This document shows, one piece after another, positions 27,234 through 35,475 of a DNA stretch of 64,000 nt. The stretch is taken from the NCBI RefSeq assembly GCF_001677435.1, contig NZ_CP016268.1, positions 3,523,001 through 3,587,000 of the forward strand. Direction: 5' to 3'. The notes under the pieces are model-generated. The model had not been told where the DNA came from. It was given only the letters and a program-made list of their open reading frames with translations, and searched no databases. The translations under genes were made by a program, and so were the position numbers. The stretch is from Woeseia oceani (GTDB lineage Bacteria; Pseudomonadota; Gammaproteobacteria; Steroidobacterales; Woeseiaceae). How positions within the stretch are numbered: position 1 is the first letter of the stretch; each line of letters begins with the position of its first letter.

Positions 27234-28619
27234 TCAGGGGTGGCCGCGCAGCTGCCGAACCCGGAACGACTTCCCTTTCAGTTTGCCCAGCATTAACTTC
27301 TTCACGGCTTGTGCCGCCACCGAGCGGCGCACCGCGACGAACGAGCGCATGTCGAATATCGAAATTTTGCCAACCTGATCGCCAGCGATGCCGTTGTCGC
27401 CCGTCAGTGCACCGAGGATATCGCCCGGTCGGATCTTTTGTTTTTTCCCGCCGTCGATCTGCAACGACTCCATCGCCGGTTGTCCAGGGGACCGCTTGAG
27501 CACGCTGTCGTCAGGCAAGGGGCGCACGGCGACCGTCGTGCCCGTGTATTCCTGCAACGCCGCCACCTTGTGCGCCTCACTCGCACTGAACAGCGTGCAG
27601 GCGACGCCGCTGCCTCCCGCACGCCCGGTGCGACCAATGCGGTGCAAATGAATTTCACTCTCGTGCGCAATCCGGTAATTGATAACAACGTCCAGTGCAT
27701 CAATGTCGAGGCCGCGCGCCGCAACGTCCGTCGCCACCAGCACGGACACACTTTTGTGAGCAAACCGTACCAGCGTGGAATCGCGATCCCGTTGTTCGAG
27801 GTCGCCGTGAATAGCCAGCACGCTGAAACCCGCCTGCCGCAACGCGCCGGCGACATCGCGAGTCTCAACCTTGGTATTGCAGAACACCAAAGTTGATTCA
27901 GCCTGATTCTCCAGCAGCAACAGGCGCAGAGCACGCAGCCGTTGCTCGTCGTCCTGCACTTCGAAGAACTGCTGGCGAATCGTCGCGTTGCCGTGCGTCT
28001 CTTCAACCTTGATATGCACAGGCGTCGTCAGGACCCGACCTGCTATCGACTGAATCTCATCCGGATAGGTCGCACTGAACAGCAGTGTTTGCCGTTTCGC
28101 CGGGGTTTGCCCAACGATGTAATCCAGCGAGTCCTGAAACCCCATGTCCAGCATGCGATCGGCCTCGTCAAGCACCAGTGTCGTGAGCTCGGCAAGCTCG
28201 AGCGTGGACTTGCGCAGATGGTCTTCAATACGCCCGGGCGTGCCGACGACAATATGCGCACCACTGTCGATGGAGGCCGCCTGAATTCGAAACGGTTTGC
28301 CGCCGCACACGGTCAGAATCTTGATATTTGGAATACCGCGCGCGAGCCGGCGCAATTCCACGGCGACCTGGTCAGCCAGCTCGCGGGTCGGGCACAGCAC
28401 CAGCGCTTGTGTGCGGAAGTTGCTGCTGTCGAGTGTATTGAGCAAACCGAGACCGAAAGCCGCGGTTTTTCCCGAGCCCGTCTTCGCCTGGCCAATGACG
28501 TCCTGCCCTGCCAGGATCGGTGGCAGGCTCCGGGACTGGATCGGGGTCATTTGCAGATAGCCAAGCCCGGCCAGGTTGTCGAGCAGTGCCGGTTTGAGGT
28601 CGAGCGCGGAAAAAGTCAT
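27234..28619 (-). CDS. dbpA: ATP-dependent RNA helicase DbpA
   Basis: 461 residues from the ATG (MTFSALDLKPALLDNLAGLG), preferred to an in-frame GTG four codons earlier. The DEAD-box core is complete: Q motif (YLQMTPIQSRSLPPILAG), Walker A AKTGSGKTAAF, PTREL, LDEADRMLDMGF, SATYP, then ATDVAARGLDI and HRIGRTGRAGGSG in the second RecA domain. The last 75 residues (KIRPGDILGALTGDNGIAG, VGKISIFDMRSFVAVRR) form the RRM-like domain that targets hairpin 92 of 23S rRNA. It assists late assembly of the large ribosomal subunit. Confidence 0.95.
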   Translation of the reverse strand: MTFSALDLKPALLDNLAGLGYLQMTPIQSRSLPPILAGQDVIGQAKTGSGKTAAFGLGLLNTLDSSNFRTQALVLCPTRELADQVAVELRRLARGIPNIKILTVCGGKPFRIQAASIDSGAHIVVGTPGRIEDHLRKSTLELAELTTLVLDEADRMLDMGFQDSLDYIVGQTPAKRQTLLFSATYPDEIQSIAGRVLTTPVHIKVEETHGNATIRQQFFEVQDDEQRLRALRLLLLENQAESTLVFCNTKVETRDVAGALRQAGFSVLAIHGDLEQRDRDSTLVRFAHKSVSVLVATDVAARGLDIDALDVVINYRIAHESEIHLHRIGRTGRAGGSGVACTLFSASEAHKVAALQEYTGTTVAVRPLPDDSVLKRSPGQPAMESLQIDGGKKQKIRPGDILGALTGDNGIAGDQVGKISIFDMRSFVAVRRSVAAQAVKKLMLGKLKGKSFRVRQLRGHP

Positions 28620-28851
28620 GAGGATCGGCACTGAGGATGGCTGGGGCGGCGTCCGAGTATAGGGACTATGCGCAACGGCTGACAGGGAATTACTGATTAA
28701 TGGCGTACGCCCCCGGCCCGTTGTGCCGTCTACCGTCCAGAACAGCGCCTGACTGCGACGGCGAACAGGGACGGTCCTGAGCGACAGCCGTCACAGCAAG
28801 CGGCAACGGGCATTGCTAGAGTTCATGCATATCGTTGCCGCGGACTGTTTC

Positions 28852-30636
28852 ATGAAAGGAAAGATTGGACTGTCGTTGTTCGGATTGCCGTTCTTTGCGG
28901 TCGGACTGTGGATGTCTTGGAGTATCAGCGCCGCGTTCCTGGATTACTGGCAAATGCAGGACTGGCAGAGCGCTGACGCGCAATTGCACACGGCCGGCTA
29001 TCGCACACATCAGGGCGATGACTCCCGTTCGTACGAGGCCTACGCAACTTATTCCTACACGATTAATGGCCAGAGCTATAACGGCTCGCGGGTCGCAATC
29101 AGTGGCGGCGCCGACAACATCGGCGACTACCAGACGGATACTGGCAACCGACTTGCCACCACGCTCGCACAAGGCGCGCCCATAACCGTGTACGTCAACC
29201 CGGGGAATCACAGCGAGGCCATTATTGATCGGGAGCTTCGCTGGGGCTTGCTGGGATTCAAGTCGATATTCCTGTTCGTGTTTGGCGGCGTTGGCCTGGG
29301 GCTTCTTATTTACGCAAGGCGGTCACGATCGTCCGCTGACACGGATGCACTGGCCGAGTCCGGCACACCGTGGCTGCAGAACAACGCCTGGCAAACCGCA
29401 GAAATCCGCTCCGGCTCGAAAGCCACGATGTGGGTGGCTGTCGGCTTCGCCCTGTTCTGGAACCTGATTTCAGCGCCGCTGCCGTTCCTGGTGTACGACG
29501 AGATCCTGAACAACGGCAACCCTGCCGCCTGGTTGGGCATCCTGTTTCCGCTCATCGGCATCGGCCTGTTGGTCTTCGCCGGCAAACGGGTGGCCGAATG
29601 GCGCCGGTTCGGTGCTGCGCCGCTGGTACTCGACCCGTTCCCGGGCTCCATCGGTGGTCACGTCGGTGGCACCATCGACCTGAAGCTGCCGTTCAATCCC
29701 GACACGACGTTTGAGCTGACGCTCACCTGCATCGAAAGTTACATAAGTGGCAGCGGCAAGAATCGCAGCCGTCGCGAGAAAGCCGAATGGCAGGACTCAG
29801 CACTGGCGCACAGCGAACCCGGGGGACGTGGCACCCGGGTGGTATTTCGATTTGATGTTCCGGCTGATCTCGACCCGGCCGATGCCAGACGCAATAACGA
29901 TCGCTATCGCTTGTGGCGCATCAACATCAATGCCGAACTGCCCGGTGCGGATTTTGACCGCGACTACGACATCCCCGTCTACCCGACGGCGACGCGGTCT
30001 CGCCACTTGCCTGCCATGGCCATTCAAAGTACCCAGTCTCTGAAGGCAAGCCGCGCCGAGCAGCGCATACGTGAACTGTTCAGATTTGATCAGTACGCTG
30101 CCGGCAAGCGACTCTACTTCCCCATGGGCCAGAAGCTCGCGGGTCCGCTGGGCGGCATTTTTTTCGGCGCGATCTTCATTGCCAGCGGCTGGTTTCTTGC
30201 TTACCGCGGCGACAGCCCGCTGTTCGGACTCGTGTTTGGTCTCGTCGGCGGTTTGATCGCACTCGCTGCGATCTACCTGCTGTTCCGATCACTGGAAGTC
30301 ATTCAGGATGGCTCGGCGCTGGTCAGTGTGCGGCGCGTATGCGGCATTCCTGTGTCCCGCCGGCGACTGGAAAAGCACAGCATCGACCGCTTGCACAAGC
30401 ATTCATCGATGCAGTCACAATCCGGCGGCAAACACGTTGTCTACTATTCCGTGTACGCACTCGATTACGCTGGCGAAAAGCTGCTGCTGGGCGAAGGTTT
30501 CAAGGGCCAGAGCGAAGCGACAGCGGCCATGGATTTCATCAGCCGTGAGTTTCAGTTACCGGCAAAACACCGGGCAACAGCTGACACCAACAGCCCGTCG
30601 ACCGATGACAGCAATCTGTTGACCGACAACTACTGA
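28852..30636 (+). CDS. DUF3592-domain multi-pass membrane protein
   Basis: 594 residues from the ATG that opens MKGKIGLSLFGLPFFAVGLW; two earlier in-frame ATGs exist, none with a good ribosome site. After the first helix comes a DUF3592 module (WQSADAQLHTAGYRTHQGDDSR through ITVYVNPGNHSEAII), then helices at about 135-155, 190-215 and 225-243. A beta-rich soluble region (about 265-395) follows, then two more helices (about 420-470) and a C-terminal domain with VSRRRLEKHS. No enzymatic motif is visible. Function unknown; the DUF3592 part is thought to face the outside. It ends 8 bases from the cydB stop on the other strand. Confidence 0.7.
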   Translation: MKGKIGLSLFGLPFFAVGLWMSWSISAAFLDYWQMQDWQSADAQLHTAGYRTHQGDDSRSYEAYATYSYTINGQSYNGSRVAISGGADNIGDYQTDTGNRLATTLAQGAPITVYVNPGNHSEAIIDRELRWGLLGFKSIFLFVFGGVGLGLLIYARRSRSSADTDALAESGTPWLQNNAWQTAEIRSGSKATMWVAVGFALFWNLISAPLPFLVYDEILNNGNPAAWLGILFPLIGIGLLVFAGKRVAEWRRFGAAPLVLDPFPGSIGGHVGGTIDLKLPFNPDTTFELTLTCIESYISGSGKNRSRREKAEWQDSALAHSEPGGRGTRVVFRFDVPADLDPADARRNNDRYRLWRININAELPGADFDRDYDIPVYPTATRSRHLPAMAIQSTQSLKASRAEQRIRELFRFDQYAAGKRLYFPMGQKLAGPLGGIFFGAIFIASGWFLAYRGDSPLFGLVFGLVGGLIALAAIYLLFRSLEVIQDGSALVSVRRVCGIPVSRRRLEKHSIDRLHKHSSMQSQSGGKHVVYYSVYALDYAGEKLLLGEGFKGQSEATAAMDFISREFQLPAKHRATADTNSPSTDDSNLLTDNY

Positions 30637-30644
30637 TTGTCCGC

Positions 30645-31679
30645 TTACTCGTATTCCAGCGCCTGCGCTTTGCCGCTAAACACGCGGTAGGAAAATACCG
30701 AGTAGGCGATGATGACTGGCAACACGATCGCGGTTCCAACGAACATGAACATCAGTGATGCCGGCGCGCTGGCCGCTTCCCAGATCGTCAAACGATCCAG
30801 CACGAGGTAGGGAAACAAGCTGTACGCGAGGCCGTGAAATGCCAGCAGGAAGATGCCTACCGTGGTCACGAACGGCACCCATTCACCGTACTGATTGTTG
30901 TCGGCCAGACGTACCGGGAGCCGCCTCAATGTCCGATGCAGGATAAAGAACAGTGCTGCGGTCATCGCGGGGATAGGCCATAGCACCAGCATGTTTTCGA
31001 TGCCAAACCACTTCTCGTACACACGCTCGCTGACCAGTGGCGTTGTAATGGATACGGCGGCCACACCAACAGCCAGCAACAACAATGCACGTTGCCCCCA
31101 ACGCACGGCTTTCAACTGCAGCTCGTCGATCGTCTTTATGATGAGCCAGGTTGCACCGAGCAGGGTGTAGCCAGACGCGAGGCAGAGACCGATCAGAACA
31201 GGGAACAAATAACTCCAGGCGCCGTGATCGAAACCGGTCACTACGCGGCCGAGCATGTAGCCTTGTGCTAAAGAGGTGATGAGCGAACCCGCAAAAAAGG
31301 CTTTGTTCCAGGTGTCTTTGTGATCGGCATGCGCTTTGACCCGGAAGTCAAAGGCAACACCGCGCAAGGTAATACCGAGCAGCATCAGCGCTACTGGCAA
31401 ATACAGTTCGCCGAGAATAATGCCGTGGGCGCGCGGAAAGGCGACCAGCAGGATACCGATACCGAGGACCAGCCAGGTTTCGTTGGCATCCCAGAATGGG
31501 CCGATGGACGCGATCATGCGGTCCTTCTGTTCTTCAGACGCGAACGGAATCAGCAGTCCGACCCCCAAATCAAAGCCGTCGAGGATGACGTAAGCCAGGA
31601 TCGACAAACCCATCACCAGCATGAAGGCCAGTGGCAACCAGCCGGCGGGCTGGCTGAGGTCAGGAATCAATTCATGCAT
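30645..31679 (-). CDS. cydB: Cytochrome bd-type quinol oxidase subunit II
   Basis: 344 residues with about nine membrane helices. SILAYVILDGFDLGVGLLIPF, IGPFWDANETWLVLGIGILL and FPRAHGIILGELYLPVALMLLGI are signatures of subunit II. It pairs with CydA in the inner membrane to reduce O2 to water with quinol. The start overlaps the end of cydA by eight bases, so translation is coupled. No cydX-like small subunit follows: the gene ends against the convergent DUF3592 gene. Confidence 0.95.
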   Translation of the reverse strand: MHELIPDLSQPAGWLPLAFMLVMGLSILAYVILDGFDLGVGLLIPFASEEQKDRMIASIGPFWDANETWLVLGIGILLVAFPRAHGIILGELYLPVALMLLGITLRGVAFDFRVKAHADHKDTWNKAFFAGSLITSLAQGYMLGRVVTGFDHGAWSYLFPVLIGLCLASGYTLLGATWLIIKTIDELQLKAVRWGQRALLLLAVGVAAVSITTPLVSERVYEKWFGIENMLVLWPIPAMTAALFFILHRTLRRLPVRLADNNQYGEWVPFVTTVGIFLLAFHGLAYSLFPYLVLDRLTIWEAASAPASLMFMFVGTAIVLPVIIAYSVFSYRVFSGKAQALEYE

Positions 31680-33060
31680 GATCGGCCTCCGGCGAGGTTG
31701 ACTCGTGGGTCAGCGGCGACGTGCCGTAGGCACGGGGTGCTGACTTCTTGGTTGTACCGAGCCCTGCCTGACGCGCAAGGTAGAAGACGACCGAGACATA
31801 GGCGTAAATCAGCACCGCATACATGACGAGGTAAGCGATCAGCGTGGCACCGATGCTCGTGGCTGGCACACTCGTGACAGCATCCTCGGTCCGCAAAATT
31901 CCGGCGACGAGGAAGGGCTGCCGGCCGATCTCCGTCGTGTACCAGCCGCTTAACACCGCTAGCCAGCCGGAGAAGGTCATCCAGATGAGTCCGCGGGTCA
32001 GCGCCGGTCCGGGCTCGCCACGCCTGAACATCGCGAACGTGCCCAGCCACGACATCAGCAGCATGAGCAAACCCGTGGCAACCATGATCCGAAACGCCCA
32101 GAACACCGGACCGACGGGCGGATGTGCATCGGGGAACGCATCAATGCCCTGTACCTCGCCGTCAAGATCGTGAGTCAGGATCAGGGAGGCGAGTTTCGGC
32201 ACGGTGACCGCCAGCTTGTTGCTTTGCGTAGTCGCATCAGGAATCGCGAACAGTACGAGCGGTGCGCCTTTCCGGGTTTCCCACAAGCCTTCCATTGCCG
32301 CCACCTTGGCCGGCTGATGCTCCAGCGTGTTCAGTCCGTGCAAATCGCCGATAACGATCTGCATCGGGGCCAGGACTGCAGCGAGGTACAAACCGGTGCG
32401 CAGCGCGGCTTTGACAGCCGGCGTGCGGTCACCGCGTCGCCAGCGATAGGCCGACAAACCTGCCAACAGGAAGCTGGCGGTCAGGAATGAGGCCGTGACG
32501 GTGTGCAGAAGGCGGTAGCCAAACGAAGGATTGAAAATTGCTTCCCACCAACTCGTCACGTGTGCGGCGCCATCGATCATCTCGAAGCCGGCCGGTGTTT
32601 GCATCCACGAGTTCAGGGCCAGTATCCAGAATGCCGACACGCTGGTACCGATTGCGACCAGCGCGGTGGCGATGGTATGGACCCGGTTACTGACCCGCTT
32701 GAAGCCAAACAGCATGATGCCGAGAAAGGTCGCTTCGAGAAAAAACGCGGTGAGCACTTCGTAGGCGAGTAACGGGCCCGCAATATTGCCAACCGTTTCC
32801 ATGTAGCCCGGCCAGTTGGTACCGAACTGGAAACTCATCGTAATGCCGCTGACCACACCGAGCGCGAAACTCAAGGCAAACACTTTCACCCACAGGCGGT
32901 AGGCATTGATCCATTGACTGTCACCACTACGGTCGTACTGGATTTTGAAAAACAGCAAGACCCAGGCGAGCGCGATGGTGATCATGGGAAACAGGATATG
33001 GAAACTGATATTTACCGCGAACTGGATGCGCGACAACAACAGCGGATCAAATGTACTCAC
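31672..33060 (-). CDS. cydA: Cytochrome bd-type quinol oxidase subunit I, short Q-loop (CIO-like)
   Basis: 462 residues from GTG, chosen because GGGAGG lies eight bases before it and because MSTFDPLLLSRIQFAVNISFH then aligns with the family start. H21 is the axial haem ligand of the first helix; GWYTTEIGRQPFLVAG is the quinol-site motif. At 462 residues it is markedly shorter than E. coli CydA (522), fitting the short-Q-loop class often called cyanide-insensitive oxidase. It works at low oxygen or under stress without pumping protons. It is preceded by a GbsR-type regulator (22-base gap) and overlaps cydB. Confidence 0.95.
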   Translation of the reverse strand: MSTFDPLLLSRIQFAVNISFHILFPMITIALAWVLLFFKIQYDRSGDSQWINAYRLWVKVFALSFALGVVSGITMSFQFGTNWPGYMETVGNIAGPLLAYEVLTAFFLEATFLGIMLFGFKRVSNRVHTIATALVAIGTSVSAFWILALNSWMQTPAGFEMIDGAAHVTSWWEAIFNPSFGYRLLHTVTASFLTASFLLAGLSAYRWRRGDRTPAVKAALRTGLYLAAVLAPMQIVIGDLHGLNTLEHQPAKVAAMEGLWETRKGAPLVLFAIPDATTQSNKLAVTVPKLASLILTHDLDGEVQGIDAFPDAHPPVGPVFWAFRIMVATGLLMLLMSWLGTFAMFRRGEPGPALTRGLIWMTFSGWLAVLSGWYTTEIGRQPFLVAGILRTEDAVTSVPATSIGATLIAYLVMYAVLIYAYVSVVFYLARQAGLGTTKKSAPRAYGTSPLTHESTSPEADHA

Positions 33061-33082
33061 GTTCTGCCCTCCCTGGCACGAA

Positions 33083-33634
33083 TCAGGATGCGGCGGAGGC
33101 CGCCGGTTTAGCACGCACGCCGACCAGCTTCTTGACGCCACCGCCCAGTTTCATCAGTTTTACAACCGTTGCACGGTCTAGATCGCTCAACTCGTTCATC
33201 CAGCCGGTCACCAGCTCCATCAGGTCCAGCATGTCTTGCATGCGATGCCTTGCGTACTCATCGCTCGGTTTGACCGTCGATTCCATCAGCGCATCGCGCA
33301 GCATGCTCATCGTCGGGTCGATTTCCCGTTTGCGACGCTCCTCAACCAGCGTCTGCAGTATTTGCCAGATATCTTCCGGAGCGGAAAAGTATTCGCGCCG
33401 GTCGCCCGGCAAGTGCCGCAAGCGCACGAGGCGCCAGGATTGCAGCTCCTTCAGGCCCATGCTGACGTTGGAACGCGACATGCCGAGTGCGCCCGTGATG
33501 TCGTCCGCGTTCAACGGGGATTCGCTCACGTACAACAGGGCGTAGATCTGGCCGACCGTTCGGTTGATGCCCCAGCGACTGCCCATTTCGCCAAAATGCA
33601 GGATGAAAGCTTGCTGGTAGCGGGTCGGGGTCAT
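33083..33634 (-). CDS. GbsR/MarR-family transcriptional regulator of the cyd operon
   Basis: 183 residues from the ATG with AGGAAATGAG directly upstream; the long upstream open frame contains the promoter and is not coding. The winged helix-turn-helix is clear (INRTVGQIYALLYVSESPLN, DDITGALGMSRSNVSMGLKEL, LVRLRHLPGDRREYFSA), followed by a helical C-terminal part with a possible dimer helix. GbsR-type repressors sense small molecules. It is first gene of an operon with cydAB, and a near-perfect palindrome covers its own transcription start, so it probably represses itself and the oxidase. Confidence 0.88.
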   Translation of the reverse strand: MTPTRYQQAFILHFGEMGSRWGINRTVGQIYALLYVSESPLNADDITGALGMSRSNVSMGLKELQSWRLVRLRHLPGDRREYFSAPEDIWQILQTLVEERRKREIDPTMSMLRDALMESTVKPSDEYARHRMQDMLDLMELVTGWMNELSDLDRATVVKLMKLGGGVKKLVGVRAKPAASAAS

Positions 33635-33646
33635 CTCATTTCCTGC

Positions 33647-33668
33647 AATTTCAAGAATTCCTGAAATT
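33647..33668. promoter_or_regulatory. 22-bp near-perfect palindrome, candidate GbsR operator
   Basis: Arms AATTTCA and TGAAATT flank a GAATTC centre; only one symmetric position pair is off. It overlaps the first bases of the -10 element and spans the expected transcription start of gbsR-cydAB, the classical place for a repressor site. Confidence 0.7.
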
Positions 33669-33694
33669 ATAAGAATAAGCTGACTCCGTGTCAC
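33666..33694 (-). promoter_or_regulatory. Sigma-70-type promoter of gbsR-cydAB
   Basis: Minus strand: -35 GTGACA (five of six consensus bases), a 17-base spacer, -10 TATAAT (perfect). Transcription would begin near 33659, inside the palindrome at 33647-33668, and leave a leader of about 25 bases before the regulator ATG. Confidence 0.8.
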
Positions 33695-33844
33695 CCCCAC
33701 CCCGGTAAATGGTGCGGTGCCCTGGCGGCACCAGGACACAAATACCAAGCCCGACAGGCGAGTATCAACGCCGCTGCCGGGGTAGTATCGCTTACCGGTG
33801 GCTGGCAGGAATTGCTTGCTGTTCAAACCATGGCGGGAGCACAA

Positions 33845-35398
33845 ATGACTTACCGAATGACGATCAGGGCGACGTTGGCGGCATGGCTACTGGCCAGCAT
33901 GCTGACCGCCTGCGGGGAATCCGGGGAAGCACTGACGGAGGCATCGACAGACTCGCTGTTGATACACAATGCATCCATTGTCGATGGCAGCGGCAAAGCC
34001 GCATACACCGCGGACCTCAGAATCAGCGGTGAGCGCATCCTCGCCGTGGGCACCCTCGACCGCCTGCCGGGCGAAACCGTGCTGGATGCCGGCGGACTGG
34101 TACTGGCGCCGGGTTTCATCGATACCCACAGCCACGCCGACAGCGACATCTTCGAACACCCGGACGCGCTGGCCGCCATCAGTCAGGGCATAACGACCGT
34201 GGTCGTCGGCCAGGACGGCGGCTCGCCCTATCCGCTGGCGGACTTCGTGGCGCGACTGGAAGCCACCGGCACCAGCCTGAATTTTGCGAGTTACATCGGG
34301 CACAACACCGTCCGCGAAGAAATCATGGGTGACGATTTCCGGCGCGTGGCCACTGCAGACGAGATAGCAGCGATGCGCGACTTGCTGCTTGAGGAATACG
34401 CGAACGGCGCGATCGGACTGGCGACAGGCCTGGAATACGACCCCGGCATTTACTCTGACAGCAACGAAGTGCTGGCGCTTGCGCAGGCCGTTGCTGATGC
34501 CGGTGGTCGCTATATCAGCCACATGCGCAGCGAAGACCGCTGGCTGCATGAAGCCGTGGACGAAATCATCAGCATCGGCCGCGAGACCGGCATGCCGGTG
34601 CAAATCTCGCATTTCAAACTGGCGATGAAAAGCTTGTGGGGCAGCGCGCCTGAGGTATTGGCGAAGTTGAATGCGGCGCGCGCGGAAGGCATCGATATCA
34701 CCGCGGACATTTACCCCTACGAGTTCTGGCAATCAAACATGATGGTGCTGTTGCCCGAACGCGACCCGACCGATCGCGAAGCAGTGGGTTTTGCACTCGC
34801 CGAGCTGGCACCGCCGGATGGCATCTGGCTGACAGACTTTCAGCCGCAACCGGAATACGTCGGCAAGACGCTGACCGAGATTGCCGCGATTCGCGAGACG
34901 GATGCCGTATCAACCTATTCGCAGCTCGTGCAGGAATCACAGGCGATGTCAGAGCAAACCGGCCGTGGCGCAGACTCCATCATCGGCACCAGCATGACGG
35001 ATTCCGATATCGGACAGCTGCTGTCCTGGGAACACACCAACATCTGCACCGACGGCGGCCTCGTTGATCTGCACCCGCGCGCAACCGGCTCGTTTCCGCG
35101 CATTCTGGCGCGCTACGTTCGTGAACAAAAACTGCTGAGCATTGAAACCGCTATACGCAAGATGAGCGGTCTTGCCGCCGACCACATGGGCATGCGGGAA
35201 CGCGGCTATATCCGTCCCGGCATGGTGGCGGACCTGGTGCTGTTCAATGCCGACACCGTCACGGATCGGGCAACGCCAGCGGAACCTGATGCGCTTTCCG
35301 AGGGCATCGTTGCGGTCTGGGTTGCCGGCGAGCAAGTGTATGCAGACGGACAGGCACTGGCTGCCCGCCCTGGTCGTTTCCTGAAGTACGCGCCGTAA
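33845..35398 (+). CDS. N-acyl-D-amino-acid deacylase family lipoprotein
   Basis: 517 residues; the ATG has GGGAG six bases upstream. The leader ends LLASMLTAC (Cys 23), a lipobox. The amidohydrolase barrel shows APGFIDTHSHADSDIF (metal HxH at about 94-96), GLEYDPG, YISHMRSED and PVQISHFKLA (metal His), and ends with the typical DLVLFNADTV and VWVAGEQVYADGQ beta-sandwich. These features match D-aminoacylases, which release D-amino acids from N-acyl forms, possibly from peptidoglycan or lipopeptides. It is exported and anchored. It is divergent from gbsR-cydAB but probably unrelated to it. Confidence 0.9.
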   Translation: MTYRMTIRATLAAWLLASMLTACGESGEALTEASTDSLLIHNASIVDGSGKAAYTADLRISGERILAVGTLDRLPGETVLDAGGLVLAPGFIDTHSHADSDIFEHPDALAAISQGITTVVVGQDGGSPYPLADFVARLEATGTSLNFASYIGHNTVREEIMGDDFRRVATADEIAAMRDLLLEEYANGAIGLATGLEYDPGIYSDSNEVLALAQAVADAGGRYISHMRSEDRWLHEAVDEIISIGRETGMPVQISHFKLAMKSLWGSAPEVLAKLNAARAEGIDITADIYPYEFWQSNMMVLLPERDPTDREAVGFALAELAPPDGIWLTDFQPQPEYVGKTLTEIAAIRETDAVSTYSQLVQESQAMSEQTGRGADSIIGTSMTDSDIGQLLSWEHTNICTDGGLVDLHPRATGSFPRILARYVREQKLLSIETAIRKMSGLAADHMGMRERGYIRPGMVADLVLFNADTVTDRATPAEPDALSEGIVAVWVAGEQVYADGQALAARPGRFLKYAP

Positions 35399-35420
35399 CG
35401 TTCCCCCCGGCCGCAAAGCG

Positions 35421-35458
35421 AAAAAAAGGGCCACCTGCTCGCGCGGGTGGCCCTTCGG
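35421..35458. terminator. Bidirectional rho-independent terminator between convergent genes
   Basis: GGGCCACC/GGTGGCCC stem (35428-35435 with 35446-35453) with T-richness on both sides: seven T on the minus strand and TTCGGTTTTCT on the plus strand. It serves both the D-aminoacylase gene and the TonB receptor gene. Confidence 0.9.
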
Positions 35459-35475
35459 TTTTCTACTTAGACCAG

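Noticed and set aside
33716-33732. Small GGTGCC/GGCACC hairpin upstream of the D-aminoacylase gene as terminator or riboswitch
   Set aside because: Short stem, competing pairings, no T-run and no conserved riboswitch core.
33887-34732. Open frame of about 280 codons antisense to the D-aminoacylase gene
   Set aside because: Shadow frame; sense strand has lipobox and metal motifs.
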